NCBI GenBank assembly: GCA_943331295.2
Contig: CALQLA020000003.1
Span: forward strand, 1 to 64,000
Direction of reading: 5' to 3'
DNA length: 64,000 nucleotides
Source of the DNA: Bordetella parapertussis
GTDB taxonomy: Bacteria > Pseudomonadota > Gammaproteobacteria > Burkholderiales > Casimicrobiaceae
The position numbers and the translations under genes were made by a program. Under the pieces are notes generated by a model. That model was not told the origin of the DNA. It did not search any database and was given only the letters and a program-made list of their open reading frames with translations. Every line of letters begins with the position of its first letter. The stretch's first letter is position 1. Below, in pieces: positions 51,703-61,009 of the stretch.

Positions 51703-52404
51703 TTACTTCTTCTTGTCGTCCTTGGCGGCGGGCTTCTTCTTGTCGTCCTTGCCCACTTCCTTCTTGTCGCCGGCGGCGTCGGCGGCCGGGGCCGCGGCGG
51801 CAGCCGTGGCGCCAGCGCCTTCCTCGGTCTCGGCCTGCGCGCGCGGCACGACGGCGGCGGCGACGACCGGGTCGAGCTTGCCGCGCTTCACGAGCGACAC
51901 GCCGTCCGGCAGCTTGACCGCGGACACGTGCAGCGCGTGGCCGGTGGTGAGCTCCGACAGGTCGACCTCGATGAACTCGGGGAGGTCACGGGCGAGGCAC
52001 GACACGCGGATGTCGGTCGTGATGTGGCTGATGTTGGCGCCCGACTCCTTGACCGCCGGCGACTCGTCGGCGCGCACGAAGTGCAGCGGCACCTTCATCT
52101 GGATCTTGCGGGCCTCGTCGACGCGCTGGAAGTCGACGTGCAGGATCTCGTTGCGGAACGGGTGCATCTGCACGTCGCGCAGCAGGACCTTGCTCTCGGC
52201 GCCGTCGAGCCTCATCGTCAGGATCGACGCGTGGAAGGCCTCGTTGCGCAGCGCGTGGAACAGCGCGTTGTGGTCGATCTCGATCGGCTGCGGCGTGACG
52301 GTGCCGCCGTAGACGATGCCGGGCGCGCGGCCCGAACGGCGCAGGCGGCGGCTGGCGCCGCGGCCCTCGGTGGCACGGGCGAAGGCGGTGAATTCGAATT
52401 GCAT
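51703..52404 (-). CDS. rplY: 50S ribosomal protein L25/general stress protein Ctc
   Basis: A 233-residue long-form (TL5/Ctc-type) L25, which binds 5S rRNA. The N-terminal L25 domain begins QFEFTAFARATEGRGASRRL; the C-terminal beta domain contains DLPEFIEVDLSEL and LVKRGKLDPVV. A low-complexity tail ends in KDDKKKPAAKDDKKK. Start ATG 52404 fits the conserved N-terminus; an earlier start at 52560 adds non-family sequence. Followed by a strong terminator; 177 bp after prs. Confidence 0.96.
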   Translation of the reverse strand: MQFEFTAFARATEGRGASRRLRRSGRAPGIVYGGTVTPQPIEIDHNALFHALRNEAFHASILTMRLDGAESKVLLRDVQMHPFRNEILHVDFQRVDEARKIQMKVPLHFVRADESPAVKESGANISHITTDIRVSCLARDLPEFIEVDLSELTTGHALHVSAVKLPDGVSLVKRGKLDPVVAAAVVPRAQAETEEGAGATAAAAAPAADAAGDKKEVGKDDKKKPAAKDDKKK

Positions 52405-52581
52405 GGCGAGGCTCCTGGTGTCTGCGTCCTTCCGGGGCGGGGCTTCGTCTGCGACGTGTCCGGCCGGTCGTCCGCGGTTGGCGACAACCCGGGAAGTTAC
52501 GCCTCGCGGCGCTTTCCGGGAAAGCCTTGAATTATAACCGGATTCCGATGCCCGCCGCAACCGCGGGGTGCGGCGCCGGGG

Positions 52582-53532
52582 TCACTCGGTGAACAGCGAG
52601 CTGACCGACTCCTCGTTCGACACCCGGATCATCGTCTCGGCCATCAGCTGCGCGCACGAGAGCTGCCGGATGCGCGGGCAGGCCTGCGCCTCGGCCGTCA
52701 GCGGGATCGTGTCGGTGACGACGATCTCGTCCAGCTCGGAGGCGCCGATCCGCGCCACGGCGCCGCCGGAGAGCACCGGGTGCGTGCAGTAGGCGACGAC
52801 CTTCTTCGCGCCGTGCTCCTTCAACGCGGCCGCCGCCTTGCACAGCGTGTTCGCGGTATCGACGATGTCGTCCATGATCACGCAGGTGCGGCCGTCGACG
52901 TCGCCGATGATGTTCATCACCTCGGAGTCGTTGGCGCGCGGGCGACGCTTGTCGATGATCGCGAGCTCGGAGTCGAGCCGCTTGGCGATGGCGCGGGCGC
53001 GCACCACGCCGCCGACGTCCGGCGACACGACGAGGAGGTCGTCGTAATTCTGCTTCCACACGTCGCCCAGCAGGATCGGCGTCGCGTAGATGTTGTCGAC
53101 CGGGATGTTGAAGAAGCCCTGGATCTGGTCGGCGTGCAGGTCCATCGTCATCACGCGGTTGACGCCGACGGTCTCCAGCATGTCGGCGACGACCTTCGCG
53201 CTGATCGGCACGCGCGCGGAACGCGGGCGCCGGTCCTGCCGCGCGTAGCCCAGGTAGGGGATCGCCGCGGTGATCCGCGCCGCCGACGCGCGCTTCAGCG
53301 CATCGGTCATCACCATGATCTCCATCAGCGTGTCGTTGGTCGGCGCGCAGGTGGACTGCAGGATGAACACGTCGCGACCGCGCACGTTCTCGAGCAGCTC
53401 GACCATCACCTCGCCGTCGGAAAAGCGGCCGACGATGCAGCGGCCGAGGCCGGTGTGCAGGTGCTTGCAGACGGCTTCCGCAAGCTTGGGGTTGGCGTTG
53501 CCGGTGAAGATTCGCATACGCTCAAAGGCCAT
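52582..53532 (-). CDS. prs: Ribose-phosphate pyrophosphokinase
   Basis: Makes PRPP from ribose 5-phosphate and ATP for nucleotide, His, Trp and NAD synthesis. 316 residues, normal. Motifs: [35 protein letters not shown], the metal site [11 protein letters not shown], and the PRPP loop [13 protein letters not shown]. It lies in the ispE/tRNA-Gln/prs/rplY order, but here about 3 kb carrying a plus-strand protease gene separates it from the tRNA. Confidence 0.98.
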   Translation of the reverse strand: MAFERMRIFTGNANPKLAEAVCKHLHTGLGRCIVGRFSDGEVMVELLENVRGRDVFILQSTCAPTNDTLMEIMVMTDALKRASAARITAAIPYLGYARQDRRPRSARVPISAKVVADMLETVGVNRVMTMDLHADQIQGFFNIPVDNIYATPILLGDVWKQNYDDLLVVSPDVGGVVRARAIAKRLDSELAIIDKRRPRANDSEVMNIIGDVDGRTCVIMDDIVDTANTLCKAAAALKEHGAKKVVAYCTHPVLSGGAVARIGASELDEIVVTDTIPLTAEAQACPRIRQLSCAQLMAETMIRVSNEESVSSLFTE

Positions 53533-53845
53533 GGCACCCTGCCGGCAAAGCGGGCTCGCTGTGCGTCAACACGCGTCGCGCCCGTGGATTGGAGTGGCCG
53601 GGGAGGCGGCCACGCGCCTGTGTGCGCAGGCACCGCGTTCGCACCGGCCGCGCCGCCCGAAACGCCGGACCGCCGTGCCGCCAGCGCGCGTGTGCCCCCG
53701 CCTTCCCATGTACATGCAATGATCCAAGCGCATTGTCCCACAGAAAATTGCGCACTGCGGCAGGCGCCCCCGTCATCCTCGCAGGCACAATCCTCGCAGG
53801 CGCAATTGCGGACAGGCCCCGTTTTTGCTAGCTTGAAAGCCGGAA

Positions 53846-53901
53846 GGGACCTTGCCCGCTGGTCCCGCCCCGGGATGCCGGGCGCGCAGCGGCAAGGTCC
53901 C
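53846..53901. other. Long imperfect hairpin upstream of riboswitch
   Basis: GGGACCTTGCCCGCTG (53846-53861) pairs with CAGCGGCAAGGTCCC (53887-53901) with one bulged C and a 25-base GC-rich loop. It sits 40 bp before the cyclic-di-GMP aptamer. It may be part of the leader RNA or a terminator-like barrier; there is no T run. Confidence 0.55.
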
Positions 53902-53940
53902 GGCAGAACGGTCAGCGCCTTCCGCGAGCAGCGGAGCGCC

Positions 53941-54031
53941 GGCCCTGAAAAAAGGCAAACCCGTCGGAAACGCGGGGACGCAAAGTTACCGGTCTAATGG
54001 GCACGTCGCCCGATGACAACGGGACCGCCAG
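53941..54031 (+). promoter_or_regulatory. Cyclic-di-GMP-I (GEMM) riboswitch
   Basis: The conserved aptamer core is clear: GGCAAACC, a stem capped by a GAAA tetraloop, GGGACGCAAAG (53976-53985 region), then ACCGGTCTAA, and a second stem opening with ATGGGC and closing with GACCGCCA, which would hold the tetraloop receptor. The order and spacing match the GEMM-I family. It is located 140 bp before the metalloprotease start on the same strand, so that gene is probably controlled by cyclic di-GMP. I cannot tell from sequence whether it is an on or off switch. Confidence 0.88.
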
Positions 54032-54171
54032 GCAAGCCGGCTCGGACTGATCGCGCCTTCCGGTTCCGCCCTCTTCCCTGGCAAGCACGCCGCGACGTTC
54101 GCGGCAATGTTTGCATGCGCATGTCGCGCCTGCCGGCATTCCGCGGCAGTGGAGTCAGAGGAGAGGCATCG

Positions 54172-56367
54172 ATGAACGCGAAGATCGCAACACACTCCAT
54201 CGGCGACGCAGGCGTGCCTGCGCCGACGGCTCGCGGATCCCGGGCCGGCCCGGCGCGCGGTTGGCGCCGCAGCCTGCTGGCCGTGGCGACCGCGCTGCTG
54301 GTCGGCGCCGCCGCAGCACAATCTGCCGCGCCGCTGCCGATGCTGCTGGCATCGCCGACCGCGTCCGACCTGCGCCCGGGAGCGGCGGCGCCCGCGGCGG
54401 ACCGCGCGGTGGCGCGGCAGCGCGCGGTGGCCGTCCGCTACGAGTACCTCGACCCGCAGTCGGGCCGGACCCCGGCCGAGGTCGGCATCGAACTCTTCGA
54501 CGGCCAGGTGGTCACGCTCGAGCGCGGCCGGATCGACCAGCGCGGTCCCGGCAACTACACCTGGCACGGCCGGGTGCGGGGCTACGATCGCGGCGAGGCG
54601 GTGCTGACCGTGGTCGACGGGCACATCGCGGGAACCATCGTCCTCGTCGACAGCGCGGTGCGGTCCGCCGAAACCTACCAGCTGCAGTCGGGACCCGACG
54701 GCACGCCGTCGCTGCGCCGGCTCGACCCGAGCGGATTCCCGCCCGACCACCCGCCCGGCCACGAGAGCCTGGCGAGCCCTCGCGGGCACGCCGGCGAGCG
54801 TGCCGCCGCGCTGTCCGGCGCGGCGCCTGCCGTGGCCACCGCGGCGGACTCGGCGGCCAGCATTGACGTGCTGATCGTCTACAGCAACCAGACCGCCGCG
54901 GCCGCCGGCGCCGGGATCGGGTCCCAGGTCCAGCAGGCCGTCGACCGGGCGAACCTCGCGTACGCGAACAGCGGCATCACGACGCGGCTGCGGCTCGTGC
55001 ACTACCGGCAGGTCGCCTATGACGAGAGCAACGACTTCTCGACCGACCTCAACCGGCTCACCACCGGCGGCGACGGGTTCATGGACGACGTGCCGACGCT
55101 GCGCAACACCTACGGCGCGGACCTCGTCAGCCTGTTCGTCGAGAACGGCCAGTACTGCGGCCTGGGCTGGCTCGGCCCGAACGCGAGCTACGGCTTCACC
55201 GTGGTCAATCGCGGCTGCGCCGGCGGCAACCTGAGCTTCGCGCACGAGCTCGGCCACAACATGGGCGCGCGGCACGACCCCTACGTCGACTCGAAGTCGA
55301 CGCCCTACGCCTACGGCCACGGGTACGCGTATCCGGCCGGCGCATGGCGCACCGTGATGGCGTACAACGACGCCTGCGTGAATGCGGGCACCAGCTGCGC
55401 GCGGATCGCCTATTTTTCCACCCCGCTGCTCTCCTACGGCAGCCCGGCGACGCCGCTCGGCACCGCCGCCGTCTCCGACAACGCGCGGCTCATCAATCTC
55501 AACGCCTACACGGTCGCCAACTTCCGCGCCGCGGTCGGCGGCAGCTGCACCTACGCGCTGGCGCCGTCCGGCGCCGCGGCCGCCGCCGCGGGGGGCAGCG
55601 GCTCGTTCGCGGTGACTGCAGGCGCCGGCTGCGCGTGGAATGCGTTTAGCAACGCCGCCTGGCTGACCGTCGGCGCCGGGTCCGGCACCAGCGGCAGCGG
55701 CACGCTGCTGTATTCGGCGGCCGCGAACGCCGGCCTCGCGCGAAGCGGCAGCATCCTCGTCGGCGACCAGACGTTCACGGTGACGCAGGCGGCCGCCTGC
55801 ACCTATGCGTTGAGCCCCGGCAGCGCGAGCGTGGCCGCCGGCGGCGGCACCGGCAGCGTGGCGCTGACCGCGGGCGCCGCCTGCGCGTGGACGGCCGCCA
55901 GCAGCGCCACCTGGCTGACGGTCACGTCGCCGGGCAGCGGCAGCGGCAGCGCGACGGTGAGCTACGCCGCCGCCGCCAATGCCGGCGCGCAGCGCAGCGC
56001 CAACCTCAACGTGGGCGGCGCGACCTTCGTCGTGACGCAGGCCGCGCCGGCGACCGCGGCATTGTCCGCGACGGCGATCAGCTTCTCCCGCCAGACGGTC
56101 GGCACGACGAGCGCCGTCAAGTCGGTGACGCTGAAGAACAGCGGCGGCGGCACGTTGCAGGTCAGCGCACTCAATGCCGGCGGCGCGAATCCGGGCGATT
56201 TCATCCGCAGCGGCACCTGCACGGCGAGCACCGCGCTCGCGGCCGGCCAGAGCTGCACCGTGGCGTATGCGTTCAAGCCGACCGCGAAGAACAGCCGCAC
56301 GGCGAGCCTCGCGATCGTCACCGCCTCGGGGACGGTGAACCTCGCGCTGAGCGGCACGGGCAAGTAG
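54172..56367 (+). CDS. Secreted reprolysin-like zinc metalloprotease with BACON and ASH-type domains
   Basis: A 731-residue exported protein. Signal-like helix about 35-52 (SLLAVATALLVGAAAAQSA), propeptide, then the catalytic domain with SFAHELGHNMGARHD (HExxHxxGxxH, about 355) and Met-turn VMAYND. Next are two BACON-like repeats (CTYAL...TVTQA, about 455-545 and 545-625), and a C-terminal ASH/choice-of-anchor-D beta domain (SFSRQTVGTTSAVKSVTLKN). Start ATG 54172 is preceded by GAGGAGAGG. Downstream of a cyclic-di-GMP riboswitch; role may be release or processing of surface proteins or glycans (BACON suggests carbohydrate or mucin binding). Confidence 0.92.
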   Translation: MNAKIATHSIGDAGVPAPTARGSRAGPARGWRRSLLAVATALLVGAAAAQSAAPLPMLLASPTASDLRPGAAAPAADRAVARQRAVAVRYEYLDPQSGRTPAEVGIELFDGQVVTLERGRIDQRGPGNYTWHGRVRGYDRGEAVLTVVDGHIAGTIVLVDSAVRSAETYQLQSGPDGTPSLRRLDPSGFPPDHPPGHESLASPRGHAGERAAALSGAAPAVATAADSAASIDVLIVYSNQTAAAAGAGIGSQVQQAVDRANLAYANSGITTRLRLVHYRQVAYDESNDFSTDLNRLTTGGDGFMDDVPTLRNTYGADLVSLFVENGQYCGLGWLGPNASYGFTVVNRGCAGGNLSFAHELGHNMGARHDPYVDSKSTPYAYGHGYAYPAGAWRTVMAYNDACVNAGTSCARIAYFSTPLLSYGSPATPLGTAAVSDNARLINLNAYTVANFRAAVGGSCTYALAPSGAAAAAAGGSGSFAVTAGAGCAWNAFSNAAWLTVGAGSGTSGSGTLLYSAAANAGLARSGSILVGDQTFTVTQAAACTYALSPGSASVAAGGGTGSVALTAGAACAWTAASSATWLTVTSPGSGSGSATVSYAAAANAGAQRSANLNVGGATFVVTQAAPATAALSATAISFSRQTVGTTSAVKSVTLKNSGGGTLQVSALNAGGANPGDFIRSGTCTASTALAAGQSCTVAYAFKPTAKNSRTASLAIVTASGTVNLALSGTGK

Positions 56368-56372
56368 TCGGT

Positions 56373-56408
56373 GGCGGGGCGCCCGGCGGGAACGCCGGGC
56401 GCCCCGCC
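56373..56408 (+). terminator. Perfect 16-bp hairpin after metalloprotease gene
   Basis: GGCGGGGCGCCCGGCG and its exact complement surround the loop GGAA, 6 bp past the stop codon. No T run follows, so it may act as an RNA-stabilising stem or a non-canonical terminator. Confidence 0.6.
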
Positions 56409-56560
56409 GCCGCGCAGGTCGTCGCCGCGACCGCAGCGCGACGCATCGCGGCAGCGTCACGCCGAGGGGCGCGCGTCCGGAACCTGGCCTGGGATGTGCC
56501 GCCCTGCGGTCCGCGAGGCGGCCGACTGTCAGCCGATGGCGGCCAACCGATGGTGAGGGG

Positions 56561-56635
56561 TGGCTGGGGAGGTAGGGATCGAACCTACGAATGCCGGAAT
56601 CAAAATCCGGTGCCTTACCACTTGGCGACTCCCCA
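56561..56635 (-). tRNA. tRNA-Gln (TTG anticodon)
   Basis: On the minus strand: TGGGGAGTCGCCAAGTGGTA begins the gene (acceptor and D arm), CCGGATTTTGATTCCGG forms the anticodon arm (anticodon TTG), GTAGGTTCGATCCCTAC the T arm, and CCTCCCCAGCCA the 3' acceptor with encoded CCA. 75 bases. It follows ispE, the standard position in beta- and gammaproteobacteria. Confidence 0.97.
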
Positions 56636-56704
56636 ACGGAGCAAAGCTTCGCACCCTCCGACAGCGGTGCGCGGTTGCCTGACGGCGACAACCCTTTCCA
56701 AAAC

Positions 56705-57589
56705 TCATGCGAAGGCCGCCAGGGGATGGCGGTCGAGCAGCCGGGCGACAAAGCCTTGCATGCCCGGCGCCTCGGCCCTTGCGGCGGCGAGCGCCGCGCG
56801 GGCTTCGGAATGGTTCGCGAACAGCGCGTACACGCAAGCGCCCGACCCTGTCATCCGTGCCGCCGGCGACCGCTTGCCGAGGAGCGCGAGCGCCGCAGCA
56901 ATGACCGGAAATCGCGCGACCGCCACTGCCTGCAGGTCGTTCCGGCCATAACCCTCGGAAAAGACGCTTATTTTCGCTGACGGCGTGTCGCGTGTCAATT
57001 CCGGCGCTGCGAAGACCGTCGCGGTCGGCACGATCGCCGCCGGCGCCAGCACGCAAGCCCACAGGCGCGGCAGCGATACCGGGACGAGATCCTCGCCGAC
57101 GCCGCGGGCCAGCGCCGGCGCGCCGAAGACGAAGAACGGCACGTCGGCGCCGAGCCCCAGTCCGATCTTCATCAGGTCGGCGCGCGGCAATCCGAGCGCC
57201 CACAGGCGGTTCAAGCCCAGCAGCACGGAAGCCGCGTCGGAACTGCCGCCGCCCAGCCCGCCGCCCTGCGGAATCCGCTTGACGAGCCCGATCGTCACGC
57301 CGTGGCGGCACAGCGTCGCCTGCTGCAGCGCGCGCGCCGCGCGCACGGCGAGGTCGGCCTCGGGTGGCACGCCGGGGAGATCGGTCGCGCGCTCGATCGC
57401 GCCGTCGTCGCGGCGGACCAGCGTCAGCGTATCGTGGAAGTCGAGCGCGACGAACAGCGACTCCAGCGTGTGATAGCCGTCGGCGCGGCGACCGGTCACG
57501 TGCAGGAAGAGGTTGAGCTTCGCCGGCGCCGGTACCACCAGCGACGGCGGCGCGGCGGCGGCGGAAGCGCTCGGCGCAAGCGCAGTCAT
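56705..57589 (-). CDS. ispE: 4-diphosphocytidyl-2-C-methyl-D-erythritol kinase
   Basis: GHMP kinase of the MEP isoprenoid pathway, 294 residues. PAPAKLNLFLHVTGRRADGYH at the N-terminus, the ATP-binding PQGGGLGGGSSDAAS, and the C-terminal MTGSGACVYALF. Its ATG overlaps the lolB stop by 4 bp. The first 15 residues are Ala-rich and precede the conserved region, so the true start might be slightly downstream. Confidence 0.96.
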   Translation of the reverse strand: MTALAPSASAAAAPPSLVVPAPAKLNLFLHVTGRRADGYHTLESLFVALDFHDTLTLVRRDDGAIERATDLPGVPPEADLAVRAARALQQATLCRHGVTIGLVKRIPQGGGLGGGSSDAASVLLGLNRLWALGLPRADLMKIGLGLGADVPFFVFGAPALARGVGEDLVPVSLPRLWACVLAPAAIVPTATVFAAPELTRDTPSAKISVFSEGYGRNDLQAVAVARFPVIAAALALLGKRSPAARMTGSGACVYALFANHSEARAALAAARAEAPGMQGFVARLLDRHPLAAFA

Positions 57590-58179
57590 TGCCACGTGTC
57601 CACGACGATGCGAATCTCGAACTCGGGGTAGGACACGCGCAGCCGCGACGGCCGGAGCGCGGCGGCGTCCGGGTAGTCGTAGACGATCTCCCAGCCGTCC
57701 TGGCGCAGGACGCCGGCCCGGCCGTCGCGGTCGGGCTCGATCGTGTACGGCGCGCCGGGGCGCGGCATCGCGCGGAGCCACGCGGCGAGGCCCGCCACAG
57801 GCAGCGGAAAGCCCAGCACCCGCGCGGTCAGCGTCGTCCAGTCGGCGGCGCTGTCCTGCCGGCCGTCGGACGTCCGCACCTCGACCCGCTGCGCCGACGC
57901 ATCGCCCGTGAGCTCGGCCAGCGTCTGCCCGAGCGGCGACATCACGACGAGTTCGTCGCGCGGCGGCGCGTGCCGCCAGCGGAACTGCACGGCGACCGCG
58001 TCGGCGCCGTGCCGCGCGGAGAGGCGGCCTCCGGCGGTGAACGGAGCCTCGACGAGCGCGGCATCGAATCCCTGCTGCGGCGCGACCGCAGGCTGCGTCG
58101 CGCATGACGCAAGCACCAGCGTCGCGACGGCAGCCGTCGCGGCGGCGAGCCGGCGCGCGCCGGCGGGCAGGGTCCGCAT
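57586..58179 (-). CDS. lolB: Outer-membrane lipoprotein LolB
   Basis: Receives lipoproteins from LolA and inserts them in the outer membrane. 197 residues, with a lipobox (TLVLASC, Cys26). LolB-type features: FTAGGRLSARHGADAVAVQFRW, LSPLGQTLAEL-like MSPLGQTLAELTG, and a C-terminal PEFEIRIVVDTW. Located directly before ispE, its conserved position. Confidence 0.94.
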   Translation of the reverse strand: MRTLPAGARRLAAATAAVATLVLASCATQPAVAPQQGFDAALVEAPFTAGGRLSARHGADAVAVQFRWRHAPPRDELVVMSPLGQTLAELTGDASAQRVEVRTSDGRQDSAADWTTLTARVLGFPLPVAGLAAWLRAMPRPGAPYTIEPDRDGRAGVLRQDGWEIVYDYPDAAALRPSRLRVSYPEFEIRIVVDTWQ

Positions 58180-58213
58180 CTTCAGTCGGGCAGAAGCTTC
58201 GACGCGGCGGCGA

Positions 58214-60004
58214 CTACGGGGAAAGCCGCTTCACCGTGTCGATCAGCACCTGGTTGCCGGGCGTCGCCTTCATCTGCGCAGCCCAGACTTCCTGCGCCGT
58301 CGTGCGGTCGCCCTTCGCCCACAGCACCTCGCCGAGATGCGCGGCGATCTCGGCATCCGGCCGCTCGACGAGCGCGCGGCGCAGGTACCGCTCGGCGTCG
58401 TCGAACTTGCCCAGCCGGAACATCGCCCAGCCCATGCTGTCGAGGATGAACGGGTCGTCGGGCGTGAGCTTCAGCGCCTTCTCGATCAGCGCCCGGCCTT
58501 CCTCGGTGCGCGGCGTGCGGTCGACCAGTGTGTAGCCCAGCGCATTCAGCGCCTGCGCATTTTCCGGCGCGAGCTCGATCAGGCGCCTGAGGCGCGCCTC
58601 GGCGACGTCGAGCTTGTCGAGCTTCTCGGCGACCATCGCGGCGTCGTAGAGGAGGTCGGTATCGTCCGGATGCTCTTCCAGCGCCTTCGTCAGCACGGCC
58701 AGCGCCGCGGCGGGATCGTTGCCGTCGCGCAGGAGCTGCGCCTCCGCCTGCCGCACCTGCACCTGCTGCTCGATGCTGACCGCCGGCAGCGCGCGCAGGT
58801 ACTTGCGCGCCTCGTCGATGCGATTCAGCTTGGCCATCATCGCGGCGACCCGCAGCTGGCCGAGCCATGCCCGCTCGCCCTCGGGCAACGCGCGGTAGCG
58901 CTCGATCGCGAGCTCGTACTTGCCGGACTCGTCGGCGACCTGCGCGAGGTAGAACTCGACGATCCCGTTCTCGCCGTAGTTCGCGGCCTTGAGGTCCTGC
59001 AGCGTGGTCTCGGCGGTGGCCCAGTCCTTCATCTGCACCGACAGCGCGGCGATGCCGAACTCGTATTCGCGGGCGGTGCGGTCCTCCTCCCAAAGGCGCT
59101 GGAAGATGGTCCGCGCGTCCGCATAGCGCTTCTGCTCGACGTAGAGCTGGGCGAGCGCGCCCCAGACCGCGCGCTGCTTCGGGTCGGCCTTCAGCACGCC
59201 GGCGAGGAAATCGATCGCGGCCTGCGGCGATTCGCGGCTGAGGATTTCCGCCTTGAGGAGCGCCGCGCGCTCCCAGCCGGGCTTCAGCGCGAGCGCGCGA
59301 TCGATCGCGCGCGTTGCCGCCGCCGCGGTGCCGACGTCCTTCAGCCCGGCGTTGACCGCCGCGAGCGCCACCGCGAAATGGGCCTCGGGCAGGTTCGGGT
59401 ACGGCGCGGCGAGCGCCGTGACGAGCTTGTACGTGGCGACCCGGTCGGTTTCCGGCGCGAGCAGCGCGTTGAGCTGCAGGAAGGCTTCGCCCAGTGCCGG
59501 GCCGGAGGCTGCCTGGGCCAGCGCGCGCTCGATCTGCGCCTTGAGGTCCGAGTCGACGGCGTCGCCGCCGCGCGCGCCGGCCGCGGTTCCCGACGACGCG
59601 ATCACCTGCTTCGGCCGCTCCGCCGCCGGGTCGAGTTCGCTCCACAGCCGCGCCGCTTCGACCGCCAGCCCGCGCTGGCGCGTGGCGACGCTGATCTCCG
59701 TCGCGCGCCGGGCAAGCGCCGGATCGCGGGACTCGCGCGCCGCCTCGAAGTACGCGCGGGCGGCGAGCGCCGGCTCGCCGCGCTGCAGCGCGATGTCGCC
59801 GATCAGCAGCCGGTACATGAGGTCCGCGGTCAGCCCGCCCGTCGGCGCCTCGGCCGCCGGCCGCACCGAGCGGTCCGGCGGCGTGGCTTGCGGCGGCGGC
59901 GCCGGCTGGGCGAGTGCCGCGAGCGGCGCGGCTATCGCGAGGCAGGCGATCGCAACGGCGTTCGCGGCGGGACGACGGGCAAAACGGCGGCGGGAGTCTG
60001 CCAT
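58214..60004 (-). CDS. Exported TPR-repeat protein
   Basis: A 596-residue protein with an N-terminal signal (ANAVAIACLAIAAPLAALAQ) and a long row of tetratricopeptide repeats (for example ADLMYRLLIGDIALQRGEPA, RAYFEAARESRDPALA, ALAVLTKALEEHPDDTDLLY, NALGYTLVDRTPRTEEGRAL). Similar proteins sit upstream of lolB-ispE in many betaproteobacteria. It is likely periplasmic or membrane-associated; function unknown, probably a scaffold for envelope assembly. ATG 60004 is the start; the longer frame upstream crosses mutM. Confidence 0.9.
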   Translation of the reverse strand: MADSRRRFARRPAANAVAIACLAIAAPLAALAQPAPPPQATPPDRSVRPAAEAPTGGLTADLMYRLLIGDIALQRGEPALAARAYFEAARESRDPALARRATEISVATRQRGLAVEAARLWSELDPAAERPKQVIASSGTAAGARGGDAVDSDLKAQIERALAQAASGPALGEAFLQLNALLAPETDRVATYKLVTALAAPYPNLPEAHFAVALAAVNAGLKDVGTAAAATRAIDRALALKPGWERAALLKAEILSRESPQAAIDFLAGVLKADPKQRAVWGALAQLYVEQKRYADARTIFQRLWEEDRTAREYEFGIAALSVQMKDWATAETTLQDLKAANYGENGIVEFYLAQVADESGKYELAIERYRALPEGERAWLGQLRVAAMMAKLNRIDEARKYLRALPAVSIEQQVQVRQAEAQLLRDGNDPAAALAVLTKALEEHPDDTDLLYDAAMVAEKLDKLDVAEARLRRLIELAPENAQALNALGYTLVDRTPRTEEGRALIEKALKLTPDDPFILDSMGWAMFRLGKFDDAERYLRRALVERPDAEIAAHLGEVLWAKGDRTTAQEVWAAQMKATPGNQVLIDTVKRLSP

Positions 60005-60193
60005 GGTGCAAATCCTGATAGGGTCGCCGGATGCTGAGGCGGTGAGGGTGCGGCACCCGCCCGCTGCTCGCAGCGGACGGCGAGCAGCAGGCATTAGGCG
60101 ATTCATCTTAGGGTATATTCGGCGGCGCAACAAACGAGGGACCGCGACTGCCGCGGACCCCGCCTGTGACGGATGGCGCCACGGTCGCCGACG

Positions 60194-61009
60194 ATGCCCG
60201 AACTTCCCGAAGTCGAAACCACGCGTCGCGGCCTCTCGCCGCATGTCACGGGCCGCCGGATTGCGGCAGTGCATGTCTATGACCCCCGCCTGCGGTGGCC
60301 GGTTCCCTCCGGGCTGCCCTCTTTGCTGGCCGGACGCGTCATCGACCGGATCGATCGGCGCAGCAAGTACCTGCTGTTCCGCCTCGGCGGCGACACGCTG
60401 CTCGTCCACCTCGGCATGACCGGCAGCCTGCGCGCGTTCTCCGCACCGCCGCCGCGCCGGCTGCACGACCACGCCGACCTGGTGCTGGACGGCGGGATGA
60501 CGCTGCGCTACCACGACCCGCGGCGCTTCGGCGCGATCCTGTGGGTGCCGGCATCCCCGACGGCGCACCCGCTGCTCGCGAAGCTCGGCCCCGAGCCGTT
60601 CGATCCCGCGTTCGACGCCCTGTACCTGTGGTCGGCCACGCGCCGGCGCAGCACGGCGATCAAGCTCGCGCTGATGGACAACCACCTCGTCGTCGGCGTC
60701 GGCAACATCTACGCCAACGAGTCGCTGTTCCGGGCCGGCATCCGCCCGAGCACGCCGGCGAACCGGGTGTCGAAGGCGCGCCTTTCCCGGCTGGTCGACG
60801 AGGTGCGCGCGACGCTGTCCGACGCGATCGCCAAGGGGGGCTCGACGCTGCGCGACTACGTGGACAGCGACGGCGAGCCCGGATATTTCCAGCTCGAGCA
60901 TTTCGTCTACGGCCGGGAAGGGGAGCCCTGCCGCGTCTGCGGCACGCCGATCCGGACGCGCCGGATGGGCGGGCGCGCCACGTCGGACTGCCCGCGCTGC
61001 CAGCGATAG
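60194..61009 (+). CDS. mutM: Formamidopyrimidine-DNA glycosylase
   Basis: Removes 8-oxoguanine and FapyG from DNA. 271 residues. Catalytic N-terminal Pro-Glu (MPELPEVETTRRGL), Lys in DRRSKYLLF, H2TH region NHLVVGVGNIYANESLFRAG, and a zinc finger CRVCGTPIRT...CPRC. Start ATG 60194 is fixed by the catalytic Pro2. Divergent from the TPR gene across about 190 bp. Confidence 0.97.
   Translation: MPELPEVETTRRGLSPHVTGRRIAAVHVYDPRLRWPVPSGLPSLLAGRVIDRIDRRSKYLLFRLGGDTLLVHLGMTGSLRAFSAPPPRRLHDHADLVLDGGMTLRYHDPRRFGAILWVPASPTAHPLLAKLGPEPFDPAFDALYLWSATRRRSTAIKLALMDNHLVVGVGNIYANESLFRAGIRPSTPANRVSKARLSRLVDEVRATLSDAIAKGGSTLRDYVDSDGEPGYFQLEHFVYGREGEPCRVCGTPIRTRRMGGRATSDCPRCQR

Noticed and set aside
57743-60037. 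Plus-strand open frame antisense to lolB and the TPR gene
   Set aside because: Arg/Ala-rich composition with no motif, opposite to two well-supported genes.
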